64,000 nucleotides of DNA from Stagnihabitans sp038231395 (GTDB lineage Bacteria > Pseudomonadota > Alphaproteobacteria > Rhodobacterales > Rhodobacteraceae): positions 1 to 64,000 of the forward strand of contig JBBRLL010000019.1 in NCBI GenBank assembly GCA_038231395.1, given 5' to 3'. Shown piece after piece: positions 51,368-60,244 of the stretch (the stretch's first letter is position 1; each line of letters starts with the position of its first letter). Under the pieces are notes generated by a model. The model did not search any database. It worked only from the letters and a program-made list of their open reading frames with translations, and was not told the origin of the DNA. A program made the position numbers and the translations under genes.

Positions 51368-53169
51368 CAATACACCCGCGCTTTCGGTGCGATCTTCTTC
51401 AGGCTGATACCGCCCTCATCCTCAGATGTCAGGGGGTTCAGGTGCACCGGACGGTACTCCAGCGTCACCTTCGGCCCGTCAACCCACGCCAGCGAGTGTT
51501 TGCGCCAGACCACGTCGTCACGCGTGGGATAATCCTCATGCGCATGGGCACCGCGCGATTCCTTGCGCGCCTCTGCCGCCACGATGGTGGCCATGGCGTT
51601 CGGCATCAGATTGGTCAGTTCCAGCGTCTCCATCAGGTCAGAGTTCCAGACAAGGCTGCGATCAGTAACCTTGATGTCCGCCATTTTGGCCGCAATGCCG
51701 GTCATCTTGGCCACCCCTTCGGCGAGGGTCTTGTCAGTCCGGAACACGGCGGCATCCGCTTGCATCGTCCGTTGCATGTCATCACGCAAGGTAGCCGTTG
51801 AAATCGCACCGGAAGCAAAACGCAAGGTGTCAAAGCGCGACAAGGCCTTGTCAACCTCGGCCACATTGACCGGGGCAACCGCTGATTTGGGATTGACGAT
51901 TTCGCCTGCCCGGATCGCGGCAGCCCGGCCAAACACCACAAGGTCGATCAAACTGTTCGACCCCAGCCGGTTGGCCCCATGGACCGAGGCGCAGCCCGCC
52001 TCACCCACAGCCATCAGGCCGGGGAAGATGGCGTCCGGGTTGTCATGGGTGGGGTTCAGCACCTCGCCCCAATAGTTGGTCGGAACGCCGCCCATGTTGT
52101 AATGCACGGTCGGCAGGACCGGGATCGGCTCTTTGGTCAGATCGACACCGGCAAATATCCGCGCGGACTCGGTAATCCCAGGCAGCCGCAAATCCAGTGT
52201 CGCCTTGGGCAAGTGGTTCAGGTTCAGGCTGATGTGGTCCTTGTTCGGGCCAACCCCCCTGCCCTCGCGGATTTCAATCGTCATGCAGCGCGAAACCACA
52301 TCGCGGCTGGCCAAATCCTTGTAGGTCGGCGCGTAGCGTTCCATGAACCGCTCGCCTTCCGAGTTGGTCAGGTAGCCGCCTTCGCCCCGCGCGCCCTCGG
52401 TGATCAGACAGCCGGAGCCATAGATGCCAGTCGGGTGAAACTGCACAAACTCCATATCCTGCAAGGGCAGACCGGCCCGCGCCACCATGCCGCCGCCATC
52501 GCCCGTGCAGGTATGGGCCGATGTGGCGCTGAAATAAGCCCGGCCATAGCCACCGGTCGCCAGAACCGTCATCTTGGCGTTGAACACATGGATCGTACCG
52601 TCATCCAGCTTCCACGCGATAACGCCCGTGCAGCGGCCATCGGTCATAATCAGATCAATGGCAAAGTATTCGATGAAAAACTCCGCATTGTTCTTCAGGC
52701 TTTGCCCATAAAGCGTGTGCAAAATCGCGTGTCCTGTACGGTCAGCGGCGGCACAGGTGCGTTGAACGGGCGGACCCTCGCCATATTCGGTCGTATGGCC
52801 ACCGAACGGGCGCTGGTAGATCTTGCCCTCCTCGGTGCGCGAAAACGGCACGCCGTAATGCTCCAGCTCGTACACAGCCTTAGGCGCTTCACGCGCCAGA
52901 TACTCCATCGCATCACTGTCGCCCAGCCAGTCGGAGCCTTTGACCGTGTCATACATATGCCACTGCCAGCTGTCCGGTCCCATATTCCCCAAGGAGGCGG
53001 CAATGCCGCCCTGAGCGGCCACAGTATGGCTGCGGGTCGGGAAAACCTTGGTCACGCAGGCGGTGCGCAGCCCCTGCTCTGCCATGCCCAAAGTGGCGCG
53101 CAGACCAGCGCCACCTGCCCCCACCACCACCACGTCATAGTCATGCACTTCGTAAGGATAAGCGTTCAT
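51367..53169 (-). CDS. sdhA: Succinate dehydrogenase flavoprotein subunit
   Basis: The 600-residue flavoprotein oxidises succinate to fumarate. The FAD-binding GAGGAGLRA lies near residue 17. The covalent flavin His is in RSHTVAAQGG near 47, and the substrate region includes MEFVQFHPTGIYG near 245 and HGANRLGSNSL near 395. It is full length. ATG at 53169 is preferred to the adjacent 53172 by spacing to GAGG. It follows sdhD by seven bases. Confidence 0.96.
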   Translation of the reverse strand: MNAYPYEVHDYDVVVVGAGGAGLRATLGMAEQGLRTACVTKVFPTRSHTVAAQGGIAASLGNMGPDSWQWHMYDTVKGSDWLGDSDAMEYLAREAPKAVYELEHYGVPFSRTEEGKIYQRPFGGHTTEYGEGPPVQRTCAAADRTGHAILHTLYGQSLKNNAEFFIEYFAIDLIMTDGRCTGVIAWKLDDGTIHVFNAKMTVLATGGYGRAYFSATSAHTCTGDGGGMVARAGLPLQDMEFVQFHPTGIYGSGCLITEGARGEGGYLTNSEGERFMERYAPTYKDLASRDVVSRCMTIEIREGRGVGPNKDHISLNLNHLPKATLDLRLPGITESARIFAGVDLTKEPIPVLPTVHYNMGGVPTNYWGEVLNPTHDNPDAIFPGLMAVGEAGCASVHGANRLGSNSLIDLVVFGRAAAIRAGEIVNPKSAVAPVNVAEVDKALSRFDTLRFASGAISTATLRDDMQRTMQADAAVFRTDKTLAEGVAKMTGIAAKMADIKVTDRSLVWNSDLMETLELTNLMPNAMATIVAAEARKESRGAHAHEDYPTRDDVVWRKHSLAWVDGPKVTLEYRPVHLNPLTSEDEGGISLKKIAPKARVY

Positions 53170-53176
53170 CATAACC

Positions 53177-53548
53177 TCATAGCGCGATGCGGATCAGGGC
53201 AAACAGCCCCACAGCCGCGATCACGGCAGACAGCGAATAGGCGAAAACGATGGCGGATTTCAGGGTCGTACCCTTGGTATAGTCCTGCAGCATCGTCGTG
53301 GTGCCCTTGGCGAAGTGGCGCATCGCCACCACCAGAACAAGGGCCGTCAGAATGGCCGGAAAGGGCCGGGCAAAGGTCGCAAGCACCGTCACCCGGTTGG
53401 CCCCCAGCACGTGGCCGAAGATGTAAAGCCAGGTCGGCACCATGAAAGCCAAAGCCACCGAGGATACGGTCATCGCCCAATGATGCTCGGTCCCGGAATG
53501 GGCCGGCCCCTTGCCCACGGCGCGTTTGCGGTCGGTCAGATAGCGCAT
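53177..53548 (-). CDS. sdhD: Succinate dehydrogenase membrane subunit D
   Basis: The 123-residue protein has three membrane segments (VSSVALAFMVPTWLYIFG, FPAILTALVLVVAM, VFAYSLSAVIAAVGLFAL) and His residues (SGTEHHW, RHFAKG) expected near heme b and quinone. It anchors complex II. It follows sdhC by eight bases. Confidence 0.9.
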   Translation of the reverse strand: MRYLTDRKRAVGKGPAHSGTEHHWAMTVSSVALAFMVPTWLYIFGHVLGANRVTVLATFARPFPAILTALVLVVAMRHFAKGTTTMLQDYTKGTTLKSAIVFAYSLSAVIAAVGLFALIRIAL

Positions 53549-53556
53549 TGGTTCCC

Positions 53557-54036
53557 TCACACGATCACGATGGTCAGCAGTGTCAGCAGAACCGAGCCTG
53601 CGATACAGGCCCAGCCCAGACGTTCCGCCGTCTCGATGTCCAGCCCGTGGCCCGCGTCGAAATACAGGTGCCGCAGGCCCGCAAGATAGTGATACCAGAC
53701 AGCCCAAAGAGAGCCTGCAAACACCAGCTTGCCAAACCAGCTTGTCACCACGGCATTGGCCACCGCGAAATAGCTGTCCGAAACCGCTGCCGCGAAAAGC
53801 CACCAGACTCCCAGAACAACTCCGGCCATCAGAGCGTGTCTGGTGATCCGCGTCAGGATTGACGAGACGGAGGTGATCTGAATCCGGTAGATTTGCAGAT
53901 GCGGCGACAAAGGTCGTTCGATCTTGGGCCGCTCCACCTTCGGCCGCTCCACCTTTGGCCGATCAATTTTCGGCCCCTCAACCCGCCCCTCTAACTGCCC
54001 CTGACTTTGCGTGGTCGACCCGGTTGCTTCGGCCAT
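53557..54036 (-). CDS. sdhC: Succinate dehydrogenase cytochrome b subunit C
   Basis: The 159-residue protein has the SdhC core from RPLSPHLQIYR near residue 41, three membrane segments and the heme-binding His in WYHYLAGLRHLYFD near 113. Compared with the usual SdhC it carries about 25 extra N-terminal residues, mostly PK(I/V)(D/E)R pentapeptide repeats before the conserved start. ATG at 54036 gives this form; no ATG lies between the repeat and the core. It is the first gene of the operon. Confidence 0.92.
   Translation of the reverse strand: MAEATGSTTQSQGQLEGRVEGPKIDRPKVERPKVERPKIERPLSPHLQIYRIQITSVSSILTRITRHALMAGVVLGVWWLFAAAVSDSYFAVANAVVTSWFGKLVFAGSLWAVWYHYLAGLRHLYFDAGHGLDIETAERLGWACIAGSVLLTLLTIVIV
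53912..53971 (-). repeat. 15-bp in-frame tandem repeat at the SdhC N-terminus
   Basis: Four 15-base units encode PKIDR, PKVER, PKVER and PKIER directly before the conserved SdhC start. Confidence 0.9.
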
Positions 54037-54102
54037 GTGCTGCTCTTCCCCGTTTTCGGTGACGCATCGCAGCATTTGCTGCGGCGCAGAGTATTCCCAC
54101 TT

Positions 54103-54130
54103 TTAATAGCGCACAAATTTGCACTGTCAC
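54103..54130 (-). promoter_or_regulatory. Candidate promoter of the sdh operon
   Basis: On the minus strand GTGACA and TATTAA are spaced by 16 bases, about 70-95 bases before sdhC. Each hexamer differs from the sigma-70 consensus at one or two positions. Confidence 0.35.
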
Positions 54131-54186
54131 GCCCCCAAGCGTGCCTGAAAGCGGTCTGCCTGCGGTATCATCGCAAGACTTTTCAA

Positions 54187-54220
54187 TTTGTGATCACTGC
54201 CGGAAATTTTGTGATCACAC
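54187..54220. promoter_or_regulatory. Twin TTTGTGATCAC sites upstream of sdhC
   Basis: Two copies of TTTGTGATCAC start 21 bases apart (54187 and 54208), upstream of the candidate sdh promoter. A third, inverted copy is at 54993-55006, upstream of the porin gene. The core TGTGATCACA is palindromic. Confidence 0.5.
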
Positions 54221-54229
54221 CTTGCCGCT

Positions 54230-54865
54230 TCACCCGCCGAAAATCGTCGTGTCCCAGTTCAGGTTCAGACCGAAGTACCCGTCATAGTCGTTGCCCTTGT
54301 AGTAGTGCAGCTTTACGGAGGTTTCGTTACCAATTGCATAAGCTGCGGCCACTTCCCATTCGTTGGTGTTGGGAGCACCGTCATTGCGCACGGTGCCGAC
54401 CCGGGCCGTCAGGGTGATCTTGTCGTTCATGTCATAGATGACCGAAAGATGGGCCTCGGAAAGCTTGGATTCCGGGTAGTAATCTCCCTCAAACTTGCCC
54501 GTCAGGGTCGGGGTCAGCGGATAGGTCAGTTTCAGATAAATGTCGCCGCAGCAGTCTCCGCCGTCATTGGGATAAAGGTAGCGCGTGTAGGACACGTCGT
54601 AGGTCAGGCCGATCGGGGTATTGCTGCGATAGCCCAGCGACAGGTCAACTTCGTTCAAGACGCTCTCGTTGTAAGCATCGGTCGAGAAGCCAAGGTAGAA
54701 ATTATCAAGATCGCCTTCCAGGTACAGGTTCAGATCGTCATGCGGAGTGCTGTTTCCGGTGGAAAAAGTCAGGCCGACCCCGCCAAACAAGGAGAAGTCG
54801 CCCGCAAAAGCCGGCAAAGCCGGTAAGGTTGCAAGAACCAAAGCAAAAATACGAGTCCCACGCAT
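54230..54865 (-). CDS. TorF-like outer-membrane porin
   Basis: The 211-residue protein has a signal peptide (MRGTRIFALVLATLPALPAFA). Amphipathic beta strands rich in aromatic residues follow (YLEGDLDNFYLGFSTDAYN, LGYRSNTPIGLTYDVSYTRY), and it ends in a strand with a terminal aromatic near the C-terminus. The segment SYTRYLYPND resembles the TorF/TIGR02001 family. It probably forms a small barrel in the outer membrane. AAAGG precedes ATG at 54865; longer forms in frame lack a signal peptide. Confidence 0.78.
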   Translation of the reverse strand: MRGTRIFALVLATLPALPAFAGDFSLFGGVGLTFSTGNSTPHDDLNLYLEGDLDNFYLGFSTDAYNESVLNEVDLSLGYRSNTPIGLTYDVSYTRYLYPNDGGDCCGDIYLKLTYPLTPTLTGKFEGDYYPESKLSEAHLSVIYDMNDKITLTARVGTVRNDGAPNTNEWEVAAAYAIGNETSVKLHYYKGNDYDGYFGLNLNWDTTIFGG

Positions 54866-55103
54866 GTTAAGCCTTTCTGGCATGAGTTTTTCGGAGAGTG
54901 TCGCGGTTTGGCAAGTGGAGCGATGCGCTATGACTACCCATGGTACCACCAGTGCCAAAAATCTCAAGCACTGTAAAAATGCCCGCCGCGGAGTGTGATC
55001 ACAAAGCATCCCCCGAATACTATTGACCCCCGTCAGGGCGCAAAAACCAGAGTCAAAAAGCCTGGAACCGCCCCGGATCGGATTTCAGCCGAACTTTTAC
55101 AGG

Positions 55104-55126
55104 GGTAGGATGGGCCGTCGGCCCAT
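55104..55126. repeat. Dispersed 23-bp palindromic repeat, copy 2
   Basis: This copy is identical over 23 bases to 3920-3942 and placed immediately after the stop of the DUF1737 gene, fitting a mobile or conserved 3'-end element. Confidence 0.75.
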
Positions 55127-55330
55127 CTATTGCTCACTCAGCTTCAGATCCGGCGCATACGCACCCGGCACCTCTTTGACCACCGCCTGCCCACAGCGCA
55201 TCACCCCGCGCGCAGCGTCAAATCCATAGGTCGGGGCGCCGTAAAGCTCCCACCCTTTGCTCAACGCGTTCGACACCTTGTGACAAAACGCCTGCGTGTC
55301 ATCCTCTGACAAAAACCGATAGAGTTTCAT
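55127..55330 (-). CDS. DUF1737 small protein
   Basis: The 67-residue protein reads MKLYRFLSEDDTQAFCHKV, then ALSKGWELYGAPTYGFD, the DUF1737 pattern of short cytosolic proteins with unknown role. It follows the NnrU-like gene by four bases, forming a two-gene operon. Confidence 0.82.
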   Translation of the reverse strand: MKLYRFLSEDDTQAFCHKVSNALSKGWELYGAPTYGFDAARGVMRCGQAVVKEVPGAYAPDLKLSEQ

Positions 55331-55334
55331 CGCC

Positions 55335-55883
55335 TTACCCCAATGGCGGATAGCCCAACCACGTATGCAGCCAGACAATCGCGCCAAATGCCACGAGGCA
55401 GACCGCCACATAAATCACGTCGTTGATCACCGGTCCCTTGGCAGGCCGCACCCATGCAGGCTCCATCCGGTTGATGAATATCACGTCCACCACCGCCCAG
55501 GCCAGCATCCCGCCAAACAGGATGATCGAGGCGAGGTCGCCATTCACCAGCAAATGCGCCAGCGCCCAGGTCTTGACCGCCGTCAGCATCGGATGCCGCA
55601 AAAGCGTCCGCAGGCTGCCCCGGTTGGCTTGCATGAACACCAAGATCACCGCGATCAGCATCAGCAAATTGTTGATATGCCGCATGAAGGCGGGCGGCGA
55701 CCAGATCACGACCACGTCCGCCGACCGATAGCCCGTGATGATCAGCGCCAGTGCTGCGAGGCTGAGAACAGCGGCCACGCCTTTGCCCGTACCGTCCCCC
55801 AGACTGGCGCGAAATCCCGGCGTCACGCGTTTCATCAAGTGCGAATAGGCCCAAAGCAGAACCCCGATCGTCAATAACAGCAT
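55335..55883 (-). CDS. NnrU-family membrane protein
   Basis: The 182-residue protein has about six membrane segments (MLLLTIGVLLWAYSHLMKR, VLSLAALALIITGYR, HINNLLMLIAVILVFMQ). It carries the family segments LLRHPMLTAVKTWALAHLLVNGD and FGGMLAWAVVDVIFINRM. NnrU is linked to nitric-oxide reduction in denitrifiers, but no nor or nir gene is visible here. Relatives include isoprenoid methyltransferase-like folds. It is in an operon with DUF1737. Confidence 0.85.
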   Translation of the reverse strand: MLLLTIGVLLWAYSHLMKRVTPGFRASLGDGTGKGVAAVLSLAALALIITGYRSADVVVIWSPPAFMRHINNLLMLIAVILVFMQANRGSLRTLLRHPMLTAVKTWALAHLLVNGDLASIILFGGMLAWAVVDVIFINRMEPAWVRPAKGPVINDVIYVAVCLVAFGAIVWLHTWLGYPPLG

Positions 55884-56208
55884 GATCACCCCTGCGTGCC
55901 TCGCTTCGCGGTCGCTTTGCCGATCAAAGCCCGCGTTTGGAGAATAGGCAGGTTCCACGCGATCTTTCCATCCACAAAACCATCCGCCAGCCCATTTCCG
56001 CCCGCGTCATGGGCCAGCACTTTCTGCAAGAATTTTTCGGTTGTCGCCCAATTTTCCAACCGGAACTCTGACCAATAAAATTCTGAGCGCGCCGTTAACC
56101 CAAAATTGGCACTCTGGGCGCAGCCTCACTCTGCAGCCAAGCCCGGCGGCAAACCCGGAACCTCAGCGCCTTCGCCCAAACCAGCGCATTTGCCCAGAAA
56201 GGCTTAAA
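55884..56208. other. Intergenic region without a supported gene
   Basis: These 325 bases lie between divergent genes. Open frames cross them but none has a ribosome site or protein-like composition. Promoters for the NnrU operon and the small secreted protein should be here; none is clear. Confidence 0.55.
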
Positions 56209-56523
56209 ATGGATCGGAATGTCTTCGCCCTCTCGCTCGGCCTCGCCGGGCTTCTTATACTTCCCTTCGCAGCCCGCGCATCGCCCGCGCAATGTGGCCC
56301 GCATGAAGCGGTATCGGGCCAACTGGCCAAACAATTCGGCGAGCAGACCCGCGCGATGGGTCTGGCCGAGGATAACACGGTGATGGAGCTTTATGGGTCG
56401 GAAAAAACCGGAACATGGACGCTGACGGTGACCCTGCCCAACGGGGCCACCTGCCTTGTGGCCGCAGGCAACAATTTTGAAACAGTGACGCCCACGACGC
56501 AAGCCAAGGGCAACCCGACCTGA
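56209..56523 (+). CDS. Small secreted protein of unknown function
   Basis: The 104-residue protein has a signal peptide (MDRNVFALSLGLAGLLILPFAARA). A short mature part follows with two Cys and the segment WTLTVTLPNGATCLVAAGNNF. AGAAAGG precedes ATG at 56209. I do not recognise it beyond a periplasmic location. It converges with the second YceI gene. Confidence 0.72.
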   Translation: MDRNVFALSLGLAGLLILPFAARASPAQCGPHEAVSGQLAKQFGEQTRAMGLAEDNTVMELYGSEKTGTWTLTVTLPNGATCLVAAGNNFETVTPTTQAKGNPT

Positions 56524-56566
56524 ACCGAAAAGCCCGCCGGGTTTCCCCGACGGGCCATGTGACCGA

Positions 56567-57157
56567 TTACTTCGTCTTTTCGCCTTCGATATTGATCGTG
56601 ACAAGGATATCCGGCCCAAGGCCATCCTCGACCACTTTGGTCATGCCGAAGTCCGCCGAATGCACCACACCGGTCGCAGTGAATCCGGTGCGGATGACGT
56701 CAGGGGCCCAGGGATACGCCGCCTCAACCCCGCTCCACGTGGCATCCAGCGTGACCGGAACCGTCTTGCCGATCATGACCAGATTGCCGGTGATCTTGCC
56801 GGACTTGTCTCCGGTTTTCTCGACGGCGGTGCTGTCGAAGGTAATCGCCGGGAACTCTGCCACGTTCAGGAAATCCGGACTTTGCAGGTCGCTGTTGCGT
56901 TGGGCAAAGTTGGTGTCGATTGAGGTCGCGTCGATTTTGACCGAGACTTTCGACTTGGTCACATCGTCCTTGTCCAGGGTGATCGAACCGCTGACGTTGT
57001 GGAACAGCCCCTGCGCCATGTCCCAGCCAGAATGATTGACCGCGAAGGTCACCCACACATGGGCCGGATCCACAGTATAGGTATCGGCAGCAATGGCTGC
57101 ACTGGACAAGGCCGCCAGTGCCACGCCGGTCAGCACACCAAGATGGGTGGTCTTCAT
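56567..57157 (-). CDS. YceI-family periplasmic protein, second copy
   Basis: The 196-residue protein has a signal peptide (VALAALSSAAIA) and the full YceI barrel (DPAHVWVTFAVNHSGW, VKIDATSIDTNFAQRN, PAITFDSTAVEKTG). It differs from the copy at 37369 in strand details and partner: here it follows a membrane protein gene, ten bases away, rather than preceding a cytochrome b561 gene. It probably binds a lipid or isoprenoid. Confidence 0.9.
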   Translation of the reverse strand: MKTTHLGVLTGVALAALSSAAIAADTYTVDPAHVWVTFAVNHSGWDMAQGLFHNVSGSITLDKDDVTKSKVSVKIDATSIDTNFAQRNSDLQSPDFLNVAEFPAITFDSTAVEKTGDKSGKITGNLVMIGKTVPVTLDATWSGVEAAYPWAPDVIRTGFTATGVVHSADFGMTKVVEDGLGPDILVTINIEGEKTK

Positions 57158-57167
57158 GGAAATCTCC

Positions 57168-58004
57168 TCAGGGTTGATGGATCATCAGCGCCAAGGGCAC
57201 AGCACCAATGGTGGGAAGGGCCAGGATCAGCCCCTGTAAGACCGGAACCAGCGCGCGAGGCTGGCTGGCAAAATCAGGCACGAAAACCGGCAGAATCAGC
57301 GTCAGCGACACTACGACGACCCCGGCCTGACTGATCGTCGGCGCGAAAAGGGCGATGAGGATCACGACGCTGGTGACGCTTACCGTCAGAAAGGTCGTGG
57401 CAGTGGTTGACAGAATAGCAAATCCAGCTTCGCGCCCGGCAAGCAGCAGGATATAGCGCACCAAAGCATAGGCCCCGATCAGCGCCGCGCAGGCCCCCGC
57501 CACTTGGGCAAATCCTACGAAAGCGCCAAAAGCAGACAGCAGGGCCGCCCCGATGGCCAGACACACCAGCGCCAGAGGCCACAGCAGCGGCTGGCGTGCG
57601 CTTCGGTGAAGCCCAGTGCTGCCGAAGGCTCCGGCTACAATCGGCGCCAGGACGAAAGCGCTTGCCATGACACCGCCCGATGCAAATTTGTTGATACCAA
57701 GCCAGACTGCCGCGCCCAGCAGAAAGCCCCCGGTCAGCGCAACCAACAGCACTTTGGCGCGGGGCGGTATGAAGCGGGACACCAGCGCCACACCTGCCGC
57801 CAGCGCGAAAAGGTAAAGCACCTTCTGCTTTGATGCGACCGGCGGAAAGCCGGGCAAACCCTCCAGCAGCACATAGGCCGCGCTTAACACTAAGACGGCG
57901 GCACCCAGCATTCCCTTGCTGCCAAACCTGCCCGCAAGTGCAAGTGCCAGCCCAAAGGCAAAGGGCAGCACAACCGTGTTCAGTGCCAGACTGGTGAACA
58001 TCAT
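57168..58004 (-). CDS. Polytopic membrane protein of unknown function
   Basis: The 278-residue protein has about nine hydrophobic segments, such as VVLPFAFGLALALAGRF, VLLVALTGGFLLGAAVWLG and TFLTVSVTSVVILIALF. It has no recognised motif and no obvious charged channel residues. Two adjacent ATG codons start it. It is co-transcribed with the YceI gene. A link to quinone or lipid handling would be only by association. Confidence 0.68.
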   Translation of the reverse strand: MMFTSLALNTVVLPFAFGLALALAGRFGSKGMLGAAVLVLSAAYVLLEGLPGFPPVASKQKVLYLFALAAGVALVSRFIPPRAKVLLVALTGGFLLGAAVWLGINKFASGGVMASAFVLAPIVAGAFGSTGLHRSARQPLLWPLALVCLAIGAALLSAFGAFVGFAQVAGACAALIGAYALVRYILLLAGREAGFAILSTTATTFLTVSVTSVVILIALFAPTISQAGVVVVSLTLILPVFVPDFASQPRALVPVLQGLILALPTIGAVPLALMIHQP

Positions 58005-58132
58005 CGCCCTATTACCGACCTCGCGTGAACCTGAACATGGTCAGGACACCGTGCAACCCTTGACTTGGTGCAGGACCGCAGGGCCTTTGTGCGTGATTTG
58101 AGCGATTTAGCAGAGCAACAGTTCGTGATGAG

Positions 58133-58909
58133 TCAGATCACTGCGAAAAGCGCCACCAGCGGCTCAACACCGCTCAACCCCTTAGCGATCAGGTCTGCCC
58201 CAATCACCAGAAGCGACCAGGTGACGAAGGTGAAGAACAGCTTCTCCGGCAGACGCCTGACCGCCCAGACGCCAAAGAACACCGCCGCCGCCGCAATCGG
58301 CATCAGGACCAGCGCCGTTTCAAGACTGTTGAGGGTGATTTGACCCAAAAGATAATACGGCACCAGTTTAACCGCATTGATATAGGCAAACGCAATCGTC
58401 GAGGTTCCGGCGAAAACCGCCTTTTTCATGCCCAACGGCAGGGTCCAGACCTGATACGGGGGGCCGCCGGTGTGGCTGACAAAGCTGGTGAACCCGGCAA
58501 TCGCGCACCAGAACAGCCCCGGTGCCACTTCCGCCCGCTTCGGCACGGCGATCACCGGTTTGCGCAGCAACTGGTTCAGCGAGAATGCCACCGCAATTGT
58601 ACCCACCAGCACCGTGACCCAATCCTCGGGGATAAAGCGCGCAATAGCCCAGCCGATCCCGACACCGATGGTCAACCCCATCGCCGCAATCACCAGAACC
58701 CGTTTGTCGAATTCCTTTCGATACGCATAAAGCCCGAACCAGTCGGAGACGACATAGACCGGCAGCATCAGACCCGCCGCAGCAACCGGTGAAATCACCA
58801 GCGACATCACCGGCACCACCAGCGCACCGACGATCGGGATGCCGCCCTTGCCTACTCCGGTCAGCACCGCGCCAATCACCGCGACAACCCAGAACTCCCA
58901 GCCGCTCAT
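58133..58909 (-). CDS. TSUP (TauE/SafE) family permease, second copy
   Basis: The 258-residue protein has about eight membrane segments. Family motifs are AVLTGVGKGGIPIVGALVVPV near residue 16 and FTSFVSHTGGPPYQVWTLPL near 145. It probably transports a sulfur or organic anion. It differs from the 40305 copy in loops and is in a separate transcription unit. Confidence 0.88.
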   Translation of the reverse strand: MSGWEFWVVAVIGAVLTGVGKGGIPIVGALVVPVMSLVISPVAAAGLMLPVYVVSDWFGLYAYRKEFDKRVLVIAAMGLTIGVGIGWAIARFIPEDWVTVLVGTIAVAFSLNQLLRKPVIAVPKRAEVAPGLFWCAIAGFTSFVSHTGGPPYQVWTLPLGMKKAVFAGTSTIAFAYINAVKLVPYYLLGQITLNSLETALVLMPIAAAAVFFGVWAVRRLPEKLFFTFVTWSLLVIGADLIAKGLSGVEPLVALFAVI

Positions 58910-59159
58910 CCCGCCCGCCCCTTAGCACCCGGCCAGCAAAGACGCTTCCTGCGGATTTCAGGCTATTTGCGCCCACAACCGACACCGAAGACCACTTGCA
59001 GAAGACCCCGTCACACTTTCTTCACGTGCTAGCGCAATCATGCGCGCTCCACCATACCGCACCGCTGTGCCGCAGCGCGGCGGGCTTGTGCTACCAAGGC
59101 TTTTGGGCTTAAGCCACGCCATCCATGTTTGTTTGCAACCCAAAAGGGGGGATTCCCAT

Positions 59160-60122
59160 ATGGCCAGACCGAAGATTGCGCTGATCGGCGCCGGGCAGAT
59201 CGGTGGCACGCTTGCCCACCTTGCTGCCCTCAAAGAACTGGGCGACGTCATCCTGTTTGACATTGCCGAGGGCACCCCGCAGGGCAAATCTCTTGATATC
59301 TCGCAATCCGGCCCGATCGAGGGGTTTGATGCCACGATCACGGGCGCCAACTCTTACGCCGATATCGCTGGGGCCGATGTGTGCATCGTCACCGCCGGTG
59401 TGCCGCGCAAACCGGGGATGAGCCGGGATGACCTGTTGGGGATCAACCTCAAGGTGATGAAAGCGGTGGGTGAGGGTCTGAAAGCCCATGCGCCCAAAGC
59501 TTTCGTGATCTGCATCACCAACCCGTTGGATGCCATGGTCTGGGCACTGCGCGAATTCTCCGGCCTGCCGCACCACATGGTGGTCGGCATGGCGGGCGTT
59601 CTGGACGCGGGCCGCTTCCGCCACTTCCTGTCGCTGGAGTTCGGCGTTTCGATGCGCGACGTCACCGCCTTCGTGCTGGGTGGTCATGGCGACACGATGG
59701 TGCCCCTGTCGCGCTATTCCACGGTTGCGGGCATCCCGTTGCCCGATCTGGTCAAGATGGGCTGGACCACGCAGGAAAAGCTGGACGCCATCATCCAGCG
59801 CACCCGTGACGGCGGCGCAGAAATTGTGGGTCTGTTGAAAACCGGCTCCGCCTTCTACGCCCCGGCTGCTTCGGCGATTGAGATGGCAGAGGCTTACCTC
59901 AAAGACCAGAAGCGCCTGCTGCCCTGCGCCGCTTATGTCGAAGGCGCCTTTGGCCTAGACGGCATGTACGTGGGCGTCCCGATCATTCTGGGCGCAGGAG
60001 GGGTTGAACGGCTGGTCAAGATTGAAATGACCGCTGACGAGAACGCAATGTTCCAAAAGTCTGTCGACTCGGTCAAAGGTCTGGTTGCAGCCTGCAAGGC
60101 CATCGACCCGTCTTTGGCCTGA
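59160..60122 (+). CDS. mdh: Malate dehydrogenase
   Basis: The 320-residue LDH-like enzyme oxidises malate to oxaloacetate in the TCA cycle. It has the NAD-binding GAGQIGGT near residue 10. The specificity loop Arg is in RKPGMSRDDLL near 83, the catalytic His in GGHGDTMVP near 175, and GLLKTGSAFYAPA near 222. AAAGGGGG precedes the ATG at 59160. It is monocistronic here; a strong palindromic terminator follows, whereas sucCD often follow mdh in relatives. Confidence 0.95.
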   Translation: MARPKIALIGAGQIGGTLAHLAALKELGDVILFDIAEGTPQGKSLDISQSGPIEGFDATITGANSYADIAGADVCIVTAGVPRKPGMSRDDLLGINLKVMKAVGEGLKAHAPKAFVICITNPLDAMVWALREFSGLPHHMVVGMAGVLDAGRFRHFLSLEFGVSMRDVTAFVLGGHGDTMVPLSRYSTVAGIPLPDLVKMGWTTQEKLDAIIQRTRDGGAEIVGLLKTGSAFYAPAASAIEMAEAYLKDQKRLLPCAAYVEGAFGLDGMYVGVPIILGAGGVERLVKIEMTADENAMFQKSVDSVKGLVAACKAIDPSLA

Positions 60123-60143
60123 GGCTTTCGCTATACACTGACG

Positions 60144-60168
60144 GCGCGCCCACGTGGGCGCGCATTTT
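60144..60168 (+). terminator. Intrinsic terminator of mdh
   Basis: A 20-bp perfect palindrome (arms GCGCGCCCAC / GTGGGCGCGC) is followed by ATTTT, 21 bases after the mdh stop. Confidence 0.8.
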
Positions 60169-60244
60169 CATTTGCTGGTCCAATATCCCGGCGGTCACTT
60201 GTGCAGTTCGGCGTCCTGCGCAGCAAGACCTGCCCTTTGCCCGC

